Positions 26,575-34,125 of a stretch of DNA of 64,000 bases are shown in pieces; the stretch's first letter is position 1; every line of letters begins with the position of its first letter. The DNA comes from Candidatus Latescibacterota bacterium (GTDB taxonomy: Bacteria > Latescibacterota > UBA2968 > UBA8231), in assembly GCA_022826515.1 (NCBI GenBank), contig JAJDUT010000112.1, positions 8,801 to 72,800 on the forward strand, given 5' to 3'. A program made the translations under genes and the position numbers. The notes beneath the pieces were generated by a model, which searched no databases, was not told the DNA's origin, and was given only the letters and a program-made list of their open reading frames with translations.

Positions 26575-28823
26575 AGTCGATTGTACTTATCCCGCAAGCG
26601 TTGGCGCACGATCTCGGCCAGCGAGTTGATAAAAAAAGTGACCATAAACAGCAGCAAGCCACTGAGGAAGAGTACTCGATAGAGCGTGCCCTGGTGTGGC
26701 GCTTCGGGTAACTCCACCGCGATATTAGCCGAAATGGTGCGCATGCCGTTGAAGATGTTCCAATCCATGATCGGGGTATTGCCCGTGGCCATCAGCACGA
26801 TCATGGTCTCCCCGATGGCGCGGCCGAGGCCGATCATGGCCGCCGAGAAAATGCCCGGCAGGGCCATCGGCAACACCACCTTGATCGCCGTCTGCCACGG
26901 CGTGGCTCCCAAGGCCAGCGAGCCGGCGCGCAAGTGACTGGGCACGCTAGAAAGCGCGTCCTCGCAGATGGTGAAGATCAGCGGAACGACCGCAAAGCCC
27001 ATGGCAAATCCCACTACCAAGCAATTGCGCTGGTCGTAGCCAACGCCCGCGTCTTGCCGCAGCCAGCGCAGGAAGTGCCCGTCAAAAGCCAAGTCTTCAA
27101 AGACCGGCCCCAGCGCGTACGCCAAACAAGCGACCAGCAGAGTCACCGCGCCGAGCAAGTATATCTCCCCCACCCGCGCCACTTGGCGCACCCAAGCCTC
27201 TGGAGCGTATTGCCAGGCCCAAGCCGCAGCTATGACCACGGTTGGTACCGCCGGCAGCAGCAGCAAGGTCCCCAACAAGTGCGATTCGAGCAGTGGGGCC
27301 AGCCACAAGCCAGCTAAGAAGCCCAAGATGACGCTCGGCAACGAGGCCATGACTTCCACGGACGGCTTGACCAAGCCCTGCACGCGCGGCGAGGCAAATT
27401 CGGCCGTGTAAATCGCCGCTAAAACAGCCAATGGCAACGCAAAGAGCAGGGCGTAGAACGTGCCCTTGGCCGTGCCCAAAATCAGCGGCACCAAGCTAAG
27501 TTTCGGCTCAAACTCGTCCGTGCCGCCGGTCGATTGCCACACGTATTCGCGGCTCCCGTAGCCCTCGTACCAGATGGAGCCGAATAGTACGGCCGTGCTG
27601 ATTTCGGGATGGGGATGGTCGAGGGCAAAGCGCCGCAACCTCCCGTCTTGGCCGAGGGCCAAAAATCCGTCGGCCTTGGGCGCGAAAACCAACGCGGCGG
27701 CCGGAGAGTCGCCCGGCAGTTGGAAGACCGTCTGTTCGGAGGTTAGGTGATGTAGGGCTATGGCCCCCTCGGCGTCGGTCGTGAGAAACTGCTTGTCGCG
27801 CGCAGACGCGGCAATGTGGGTAACGGCTGACGCATGGGGAGCAAAGGCGTGGATTTTGCGATACGACCGCTGCCCATCTTCCTCGACCTTAAACCAAGTG
27901 CTGACGTGGCCAGCCGCGTCGCCTACTACCAGCGAAACCTCGCCTAGCGCGTACGCCAGCGCCGAAACCGCGACCTCTGATACGGCAATGTGCCCGACAA
28001 ACGCCGGCGCTTGTTCCACCCCTCCCAGCCGCCACTCGTACACCTGCCCCTGATCCGTTCCTACGAGCAACTGGCGAATGCGACCGTCGAGCAGTACCTG
28101 CGTGGCCTTGCCGACTTCGGCGAGCTCAGACTTCGGCGAGCTCAGTCGAGTCGTCGAGGCGTCGAAATCGGCCGTTAGATCGTACTGTCTTTCTCGGCGC
28201 TCGCCCGGCCCCAATAGGCCCTGCTGCTGCTCGGCTACCATCACCACCAAGCGACCGCTCGCCGTAATCGCCGCCGCGGCCGAGCGGCCATCGTCTCCTT
28301 GCCGAAAGGCCACTTGCACCAGCGACTCACCCGTCGGATCGACTGCGACGAGGCGCTCAACCGCAAACTGCGGCACCACCTGCCGCTGGCCGCTGCTGTA
28401 ATCGAGTTGGAAACGAATCCGCGTCGCTAGCAAATGACCGTCGTCCGTGCCCAGCGCCAAAACGTCGTTTGGCATCCGCTGTGCGGCCGTTACTTCGCGC
28501 CCCGTCAACTCGGCTGGTCGCTCGCGGCGGATGACTTGGCCATCGTCCAACCGCAACAAATCCACCCCTTGGGGGCCGACTGCATAAGCGGTCTGGTAGT
28601 AGGGATCGAGCCCAATGGCGAACGGGCCGACTACTTGGTGTGTTTTTTCTGCTGTTATCTCTGGGGAGCGAAACAGGGGCCAAGCCTCGGCGAGGACGAA
28701 GACGAATATCCCCAAGACAGCGGCGATAATACCGATGCCGCCAACGGAGATACAGCGCCCAGCCAGCCAGTCGAAGATTCGCGCTCGCGGCGTGATCCCG
28801 CGCTTATATGGCTTTTCGCTCAC
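26571..28823 (-). CDS. pstC: Phosphate ABC transporter permease, long form with propeller-like insert
   Basis: A 750-aa PstC. After one membrane helix (IGIIAAVLGIFVFVLAEAW) comes a periplasmic region of about 380 residues. It contains repeats such as VLALGTDDGHLLAT, LLVGTDQGQVYEW, LVVGDAAGHVSTW and FLALGQDGRLRRF that look like beta-propeller blades. The permease core (about 455-745) carries the cytoplasmic-loop sequence LRAGSLALGATPWQ. The start is a GTG at 28823. The insert may sense periplasmic conditions or dock PstS; that is inference. Confidence 0.9.
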   Translation of the reverse strand: MSEKPYKRGITPRARIFDWLAGRCISVGGIGIIAAVLGIFVFVLAEAWPLFRSPEITAEKTHQVVGPFAIGLDPYYQTAYAVGPQGVDLLRLDDGQVIRRERPAELTGREVTAAQRMPNDVLALGTDDGHLLATRIRFQLDYSSGQRQVVPQFAVERLVAVDPTGESLVQVAFRQGDDGRSAAAAITASGRLVVMVAEQQQGLLGPGERRERQYDLTADFDASTTRLSSPKSELAEVGKATQVLLDGRIRQLLVGTDQGQVYEWRLGGVEQAPAFVGHIAVSEVAVSALAYALGEVSLVVGDAAGHVSTWFKVEEDGQRSYRKIHAFAPHASAVTHIAASARDKQFLTTDAEGAIALHHLTSEQTVFQLPGDSPAAALVFAPKADGFLALGQDGRLRRFALDHPHPEISTAVLFGSIWYEGYGSREYVWQSTGGTDEFEPKLSLVPLILGTAKGTFYALLFALPLAVLAAIYTAEFASPRVQGLVKPSVEVMASLPSVILGFLAGLWLAPLLESHLLGTLLLLPAVPTVVIAAAWAWQYAPEAWVRQVARVGEIYLLGAVTLLVACLAYALGPVFEDLAFDGHFLRWLRQDAGVGYDQRNCLVVGFAMGFAVVPLIFTICEDALSSVPSHLRAGSLALGATPWQTAIKVVLPMALPGIFSAAMIGLGRAIGETMIVLMATGNTPIMDWNIFNGMRTISANIAVELPEAPHQGTLYRVLFLSGLLLFMVTFFINSLAEIVRQRLRDKYNRL

Positions 28824-28835
28824 GCACTCGCGTCC

Positions 28836-29807
28836 TTAGATATCCAACTTGGCCAATTCGGCTTGTGCTACTTCAAACGGCACGGGCATATAGCCATCCT
28901 TGACGACAATTTCTTGACCCTCTTTGGAAAAAATAAACTTGCAGAATTCTTTCACTAGCGGGTCCATGGCTTGGCCGGGGGCCTTGTTCATGTAAATGTA
29001 CAGGAAGCGCCCGAGAGGATATGAGCCATTTAGTACGTTTTCCATAGACCCTTGTTTAAACTCCTGTCCCTCGGTTTTGGCCAAGGGCACGACGCGCACC
29101 CCCGAGGTCTGATAGCCAATGCCGCTGTATCCTATGGCGAAGCGGTCCTCGGTGATGCCCTGGACTACGGATGCCGATCCGGGCTGCTCTTTCACCTCGT
29201 CCTTGTAGTCGCCTTTAAACAGGGCTTGCTTCTTAAAAAAGCCATAGGTGCCCGAGGCCGAGTTGCGGCCGTAGAGACTGATCCGGGCCTTGGCCCAATC
29301 CCCTTCCAGCCCCAACTGACCCCAAGTGGCGATGTCATTGGGAAACTCGCTGCGGCGGGTTTTGGAAAAAATCGCATCGACTTGCGGCAGGCTCAGCCCC
29401 TCGATGGGGTTGTCCTTGTTGACAAAGACTGCCAGTGCGTCCAGCGCCGCCCGCAAGGGCGTTGGCTTGTAGCCGAAAGCCTGCTCGAATTTGTCCTCCT
29501 CGCTCGACTTCATCGGCCGCGACATCGGCCCGAATTGCGCCGTGCCCTCAATTAGGGCCGGCGGCGCAGTACTCGACCCCTTGCCTTCGATTTGGATCTT
29601 GACGTTGGGATAGTACTTGCGGAAGGTCTCCAGCCACAGGGCCATCATGTTGTTCATCGTGTCCGAGCCAATGCTGCTGGCATTGCCAGACAGGCCGCGC
29701 ACCTTCTCGTAGGGCGCGATTCGCTCATCAACGGCTATGGTCTGCGCTTGGACGCCAGCGGCCAACACCCAACCCATCAGCACCACTCCGATCCATATTT
29801 TCTTCAT
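28836..29807 (-). CDS. pstS: Phosphate-binding periplasmic protein
   Basis: The solute-binding subunit of the Pst importer is 323 aa. The signal peptide is MKKIWIGVVLMGWVLAAGVQA. Phosphate-contact motifs include GSDTMNN, GSSTAPPALIEG and YGRNSASGTYGFF. The start is ATG 29807; an upstream in-frame ATG at 29822 adds five residues before the signal. It is 13 bases upstream of pstC and is probably the most abundant product. Confidence 0.94.
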   Translation of the reverse strand: MKKIWIGVVLMGWVLAAGVQAQTIAVDERIAPYEKVRGLSGNASSIGSDTMNNMMALWLETFRKYYPNVKIQIEGKGSSTAPPALIEGTAQFGPMSRPMKSSEEDKFEQAFGYKPTPLRAALDALAVFVNKDNPIEGLSLPQVDAIFSKTRRSEFPNDIATWGQLGLEGDWAKARISLYGRNSASGTYGFFKKQALFKGDYKDEVKEQPGSASVVQGITEDRFAIGYSGIGYQTSGVRVVPLAKTEGQEFKQGSMENVLNGSYPLGRFLYIYMNKAPGQAMDPLVKEFCKFIFSKEGQEIVVKDGYMPVPFEVAQAELAKLDI

Positions 29808-29847
29808 TCTTGCATTCTCCATGGTTTATAAATATTGAAGGATTTGT

Positions 29848-29887
29848 GTTACATCCGCGTGTCTCACAGATGAAGCCTGCGTTACAG
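29848..29887 (-). promoter_or_regulatory. Weak Pho-box-like array before pstS
   Basis: On the minus strand CTGTAAC (29887-29881) and ATGTAAC (29854-29848) lie exactly 33 bp, three 11-bp units, apart. The two intervening units (GCTTCAT, GAGACAC) match only 4 of 7. This could boost pstS separately from the porin, but the evidence is thin. Confidence 0.35.
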
Positions 29888-29892
29888 CAGTG

Positions 29893-30861
29893 CTAAAATT
29901 TGTAGAAAAAGGTCAGCCGCCCTTGGACATTGGCATCCTCGTCAGCGGGCGACTCAATGAGCACATTGGGCATCAGGTGGACGGCTGTAGCTGGGGAGTA
30001 GTCGAGGCCGGCGATGAAGAGCCAATCTCTGTCGTCCTCGGCGTCGCGTGCGACCGCATCGACCCGGCCAAAACCCTTGAGCGCGGCACTCAGCGGCAGC
30101 GAGCCAAAGGCCGAGACCCCGTCAATGACTTGGTCCTCGCCATTATCGCCGGCCAGTTCGTTGGTGCGCGAGAAGACCTCCAACCCCACCTTGCTTTTTG
30201 CTCCCTGCCAGCCGACGAAACCCTTGAAGGTTCGCTCGTTGCGACCGGCTGGCCGCGCATTAAAGTCCGCATAGCCTTCCAATACCAAGCGATCCGCAGC
30301 TTTGAAACTCAACGAACCATAGAATTTTTTACCGTGATCGTCCTCTGGCTTCTGTCCGGGACCATTGCCAACCATCAGGTGATAGCTCAGTTGGCCCGCC
30401 GTGCCCTTGAGGGCCGCGCCCAAGTCGGCCGAAGAGCCGATTTTATTCCAGTCGAGCACGGTCTTGGCTATCGAGCGGTAGCCCCAGACCTTTTCGGCGA
30501 CCGCCCAAGTCGGCGTCCCCGAAAGCCCTAGGTATATATCCGCATCTCCTAGCCCCTGCTTCCACTGCAAGTAGCCGTGTTTGAGGAAGGGTTCCATCTT
30601 CGCACCTTGGGCAAACCCCGCGTCCTTAGCCTCAAGGCGAAAGCGAACCGCAAAGTCGGTGGCGATATCCTTTTGATATGTGAAGTACACACGGCGAAAC
30701 CGGAACGCATTGCGCTTGTGGGGCTGCTTGGCGTCGGCTTCATCTGCGGCCAATACATAGTAGTAGTCGCCAAACATATACCCCTTGAGCTTGCCCTCGG
30801 CCGCTTGCGCTGCAAAGATCCAGCCCAAAATTAGCACGCCAAGCGTCATGATTTTTTGCAT
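29893..30861 (-). CDS. Porin-like outer-membrane protein, first gene of the pst operon
   Basis: A 322-aa protein with signal peptide MQKIMTLGVLILGWIFAAQAA. Beta-strand-rich sequence includes FRFRRVYFTYQKDIATDFAVRFRLEAK in two adjoining strands, and it ends in FFYKF, a typical outer-membrane C-terminal aromatic. It resembles OprO/P-like or other trimeric porins in outline. Its place directly ahead of pstS and beside the Pho boxes suggests phosphate or anion uptake across the outer membrane under starvation. Confidence 0.75.
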   Translation of the reverse strand: MQKIMTLGVLILGWIFAAQAAEGKLKGYMFGDYYYVLAADEADAKQPHKRNAFRFRRVYFTYQKDIATDFAVRFRLEAKDAGFAQGAKMEPFLKHGYLQWKQGLGDADIYLGLSGTPTWAVAEKVWGYRSIAKTVLDWNKIGSSADLGAALKGTAGQLSYHLMVGNGPGQKPEDDHGKKFYGSLSFKAADRLVLEGYADFNARPAGRNERTFKGFVGWQGAKSKVGLEVFSRTNELAGDNGEDQVIDGVSAFGSLPLSAALKGFGRVDAVARDAEDDRDWLFIAGLDYSPATAVHLMPNVLIESPADEDANVQGRLTFFYKF

Positions 30862-30934
30862 TTATGTTACAGTCCTCCCTCTTTTCGCGTTTTTCTCGTG
30901 CTATGTTACAAAATCGCCTCACTGTGCGACGCCT

Positions 30935-30952
30935 TTGTCACAGTATTGTTAC
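30935..30952. promoter_or_regulatory. Pho box between porin and TonB receptor
   Basis: TTGTCAC-AGTA-TTGTTAC on the plus strand is two 7-bp direct repeats with a 4-bp spacer, the classical PhoB-site geometry. Read on the minus strand the overlapping site is TTGTAAC-AATA-CTGTGAC (30954-30937), so it could serve the leftward porin-pst operon. A weaker unit, CGGTGAC, follows in phase at 30957. Confidence 0.6.
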
Positions 30953-31009
30953 AAAACGGTGACGTTTTCCTCCTGCATCCTGCGAGAGAGACACTGCCTC
31001 CAAGACCCC

Positions 31010-31065
31010 TTGTAACCGGATTGTAATTTCAGAGTAACCGCTTCTCAACACAGCCTCTCTATTAT
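31010..31065 (+). promoter_or_regulatory. Pho-box array and -10 of the TonB receptor gene
   Basis: TTGTAAC (31010), TTGTAAT (31021), GAGTAAC (31032) and a degenerate TCTCAAC (31043) repeat every 11 bp. A TATTAT -10 lies at 31060-31065, exactly 10 bp after the last unit, matching the known PhoB-promoter arrangement in which the box replaces the -35. This makes the TonB receptor a probable PhoB target. Confidence 0.65.
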
Positions 31066-31101
31066 TTCTGCTTAAATCTTTTCAAGGGAGGTTGTTCATC
31101 C

Positions 31102-34002
31102 ATGAAGCGCTGCTTGTCCATTGTCGTCCTCTCCTTTTTGGCCCTTGCCCGTCCCGCCTTCGCGCAGACCGGCACGGTATCCGGCGCGGTTCTCGATCGC
31201 CAGACCGGCGACCCGCTCGTGGGTGCGATCGTCTTTCTAGAAGGCACCCAGATCGGCATAACCTGCGATATTGAGGGGCGGTTTCAGCTTTTCGACGTCC
31301 CAGTCGGAACCTACGTGCTGGCCAGCTCCATGATCGGCTATCAGGATGCGTCGATTATCGGCGTCGAGGTACAAGACGGCGAGGTCGCCAAGCTGACCAT
31401 CACCCTCGCGCCCGAGGCCCTAGAACTCGACGACGAGGTCGTCGTCGAAGCCAAGGCTCTGCGCAATACCGGTGCGGCCCTGCTCAAGGAGCGCCAAAAG
31501 GCCCCAGCCGTCAGCGATGCGATCAGCGCCGAGGAAATCTCGCGCGCCGGCAGCGGCGACGCGGCCGAGGCTATGTCCCACGTAACGGGTGCTTCCGTAG
31601 TAGATGGCAAATACGTCTATATCCGCGGCCTAGGCGACCGCTACAGCTCGGTCCAACTCAACGGCTCTTCGCTCCCCAACGCCGACCCCGACAAGCGCTC
31701 CGTCCCCATGGACCTCTTCCCCACTGCGCTCTTGGACAACATCGTCACCACCAAGAGCTTTACCCCGGACAAGCCCGGCGACTTCACCGGCGGAGCCGTC
31801 AACATCGGCACCAAGGCGTTTCCCGATAACTTCACCCTTTCCGTTTCGGCCTCGACCAAATTCAATACCCAAAGCTCGTTCAACGACCAGTTTCTCACCT
31901 ACGAGGGCGGCGGACGCGATTGGCTCGGGATTGACGATGGGACGCGCGAAATCCCCGCGGCCTTGGTCAACGGCGACGTAAAAATCCCCGATGTGGGTGC
32001 CGCGTACAACGACGAGGAAAAGGCGCTCCAACTCGACGAGTATTCCAAGTCGTTTTCCTCGGTCATGGCCCCCACCACCACGGCCGCGCCGCTGAACCAG
32101 AGCTATTCGGTCGCCTTGGGCAACCAAGTCTCGCTCTTGGACAAACCCTTCGGCTTTCTCGGCACCCTGACCTACAGCAACAACTCCTCCTTTTACGACA
32201 ACGGCACCTCGGCCCGCTGGCAGCTCACCAGTAAGGAGGCCAGCACCCTGACTAATAATTTTAACCTCGCCGACTCCCGGGGGTCGCAAGAAATCGCCTG
32301 GGGCAGCCTCGTTACCTTGTCTCTCAAACCGGCCCCCACGCACGAGCTGTCAGTCACCAACATGTACAACCGCAACAGCGAAGACATCGCCCGTTACCTA
32401 GCCGGTGCATTCCCCCGCGACCTCGAAGAAGACGCCATGTACGAGACGCGCGTTTTGAAGTTTACCGAGCGCCAAATCCAATCGCTGCAACTGGCGGGCA
32501 AACACCACTTTGACAGCTTGCGCGACCTGCGGGCCGAATGGACGGCATCGACTTCTTCTTCGGCGCAAGAAGAGCCTGACCTGCGATTTTTTACCAATAA
32601 CTTTGTAACTCTCACCAATCGCCCGCTGCGCGATGAAAACGGCGAGGTCATGCGCGACGGGGAAGGCAACGTACTGCGGGGCGACATCGTTGATTACTCG
32701 ATCTCGCCTTCGATCTATCCGCTGCCGACCCGCTATTTCCGCGACCTCGACGAGAGCAACCGCGAATTCCAGCTCAACCTGACCTTGCCCTTCAAGCAAT
32801 GGCAGGGTATCAACAGCAACTTTAAAACCGGCTTCTTGGCACTGGACAAAGCGCGCATCTTCCGCGAGCGGCGCTATGAATTTGACCAAGACGACATCGA
32901 CTACGACGGCCAACCCGACTCCTTTTTTGCCACCGACAAGGTCGGGCTAATCAGCAGCAATGGTAGTCAGTACCGCTTCGGCTCCTACGTCCAAGATGCC
33001 ACCCAGCTTTCGAGCAATTTCGACGGCGACCAACAAATCTACGCCGGTTACGCCATGCTCGAATTGCCCATCAATACCCAGTTGCGCCTCGTAGGAGGTA
33101 CTCGGCTCGAATCCACGCGCATCGACGTAGCTAGCCAAGACTCGACCAAGGCCGCCGGCCAGCTCTCCGAAAATGACTTGCTGCCCTCGCTCAACGCCGT
33201 CTGGGAGATCCGCCCCGGCATGAATCTGCGCGCCTCCTACGGCCGCACTCTCGCCCGCCCCACCTTCCGCGAACTGGCCCCATTTGCCTCGTTTAGCTTC
33301 GTCGGCGGCTTCACCTTTATCGGCAACGCCGAGCTAAAGCGGACCCCGATCAACAACTACGACTTGCGCTGGGAACACTTCGGCAACCCCGGTGAGCTGT
33401 ACGCGGCCAGCGTGTTTTACAAGGACTTCAAAAACCCCATCGAGCGCGTCATTCTCACCGTCAATGGCGAGGTCCAGTTCCAAAACGTCGAAGCCGCCCA
33501 AGTGGCCGGAGTCGAGCTTGAGGCGCGGCACGGACTTGGGTTCCTCCTCCCGCAGTTAGAACACTTCCACGCTGGAGGCAACCTCTCACTGGTTCGCTCC
33601 GAGGTCAACATCGACTCCACCGAGCTAAAGCTGCGCCGGGCCCTCGACCCACAGGCCGCGGACACGCGCCAACTCCAAGGCCAGTCGCCCTTCCTGATCA
33701 ACCTCGATCTCAGCTACGACAACTTCGCCACCGGCACGGCGGCTGGCATCTACTACAACATCTTCGGCCGGCGCTTGGCGGAAGTCAGTCTCGGTGGGAC
33801 CCCGGACGTGTTTGAGGAAGTGCGCGGCACCCTCGACTGCACCTTCTCACAGCAGTGGCACGAGTACAAGATCAAGCTGAGTGCCAAAAACCTCCTCGAC
33901 TCCTCCTTTGAGAAGGCCTATCGCTACCAAGACATCGATTACATCTCCAGCCAGTACTACAAAGGCCGTTCGTTCTCGATTTCGGTCAGTTACAACCGCT
34001 GA
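31102..34002 (+). CDS. TonB-dependent outer-membrane receptor (Pho-controlled)
   Basis: A 966-aa receptor. The signal peptide MKRCLSIVVLSFLALARPAFA is followed by a carboxypeptidase-regulatory-like domain (GTVSGAVLDRQTGDPLVGA, about 25-110). A plug domain comes next (VSDAISAEEISRAGSGDAAEAM, YIRGLGDRYSSVQLNG) and then the 22-strand barrel with a C-terminal SFSISVSYNR. It imports a large or scarce ligand using TonB energy. The Pho boxes in front suggest a phosphorus-bearing ligand such as an organophosphate. The next gene encodes a secreted protein likely to work with it. Confidence 0.9.
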   Translation: MKRCLSIVVLSFLALARPAFAQTGTVSGAVLDRQTGDPLVGAIVFLEGTQIGITCDIEGRFQLFDVPVGTYVLASSMIGYQDASIIGVEVQDGEVAKLTITLAPEALELDDEVVVEAKALRNTGAALLKERQKAPAVSDAISAEEISRAGSGDAAEAMSHVTGASVVDGKYVYIRGLGDRYSSVQLNGSSLPNADPDKRSVPMDLFPTALLDNIVTTKSFTPDKPGDFTGGAVNIGTKAFPDNFTLSVSASTKFNTQSSFNDQFLTYEGGGRDWLGIDDGTREIPAALVNGDVKIPDVGAAYNDEEKALQLDEYSKSFSSVMAPTTTAAPLNQSYSVALGNQVSLLDKPFGFLGTLTYSNNSSFYDNGTSARWQLTSKEASTLTNNFNLADSRGSQEIAWGSLVTLSLKPAPTHELSVTNMYNRNSEDIARYLAGAFPRDLEEDAMYETRVLKFTERQIQSLQLAGKHHFDSLRDLRAEWTASTSSSAQEEPDLRFFTNNFVTLTNRPLRDENGEVMRDGEGNVLRGDIVDYSISPSIYPLPTRYFRDLDESNREFQLNLTLPFKQWQGINSNFKTGFLALDKARIFRERRYEFDQDDIDYDGQPDSFFATDKVGLISSNGSQYRFGSYVQDATQLSSNFDGDQQIYAGYAMLELPINTQLRLVGGTRLESTRIDVASQDSTKAAGQLSENDLLPSLNAVWEIRPGMNLRASYGRTLARPTFRELAPFASFSFVGGFTFIGNAELKRTPINNYDLRWEHFGNPGELYAASVFYKDFKNPIERVILTVNGEVQFQNVEAAQVAGVELEARHGLGFLLPQLEHFHAGGNLSLVRSEVNIDSTELKLRRALDPQAADTRQLQGQSPFLINLDLSYDNFATGTAAGIYYNIFGRRLAEVSLGGTPDVFEEVRGTLDCTFSQQWHEYKIKLSAKNLLDSSFEKAYRYQDIDYISSQYYKGRSFSISVSYNR

Positions 34003-34006
34003 GGCG

Positions 34007-34065
34007 TTGTAACAAACTGTTCACATTACTGCCATATCATTGGTACAAGCTTGTGCTTTTATAGT
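34007..34065 (+). promoter_or_regulatory. Second Pho-box-like array, before the secreted protein gene
   Basis: In 11-bp phase lie TTGTAAC (34007), TGTTCAC (34018), CTGCCAT (34029) and TTGGTAC (34040). A TATAGT follows at 34060-34065. Individual matches are weaker than at 31010. If real, it gives the downstream gene its own phosphate-controlled promoter. Confidence 0.4.
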
Positions 34066-34099
34066 GGACGTCAGCGATTCGAGTCGCTGGCGTCCACTA
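34062..34099 (+). terminator. Strong intercistronic hairpin (terminator, attenuator or 5' UTR stem)
   Basis: Arms 34062-34077 and 34084-34099 pair over 16 positions with one G-T wobble around the loop TTCGAG. Only a short T-run (CTTTT) follows, so full rho-independent termination is uncertain. It separates the receptor from the secreted protein gene and may tune their ratio. Confidence 0.6.
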
Positions 34100-34125
34100 C
34101 TTTTATCCAGTATCAGGAGGATACT

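Noticed and set aside
34062..34099. Possible tRNA T-arm (TTCGAG loop in a stem)
   Set aside because: The stem runs 16 bp with a 6-base loop and there are no D or anticodon arms, so it is a simple hairpin.
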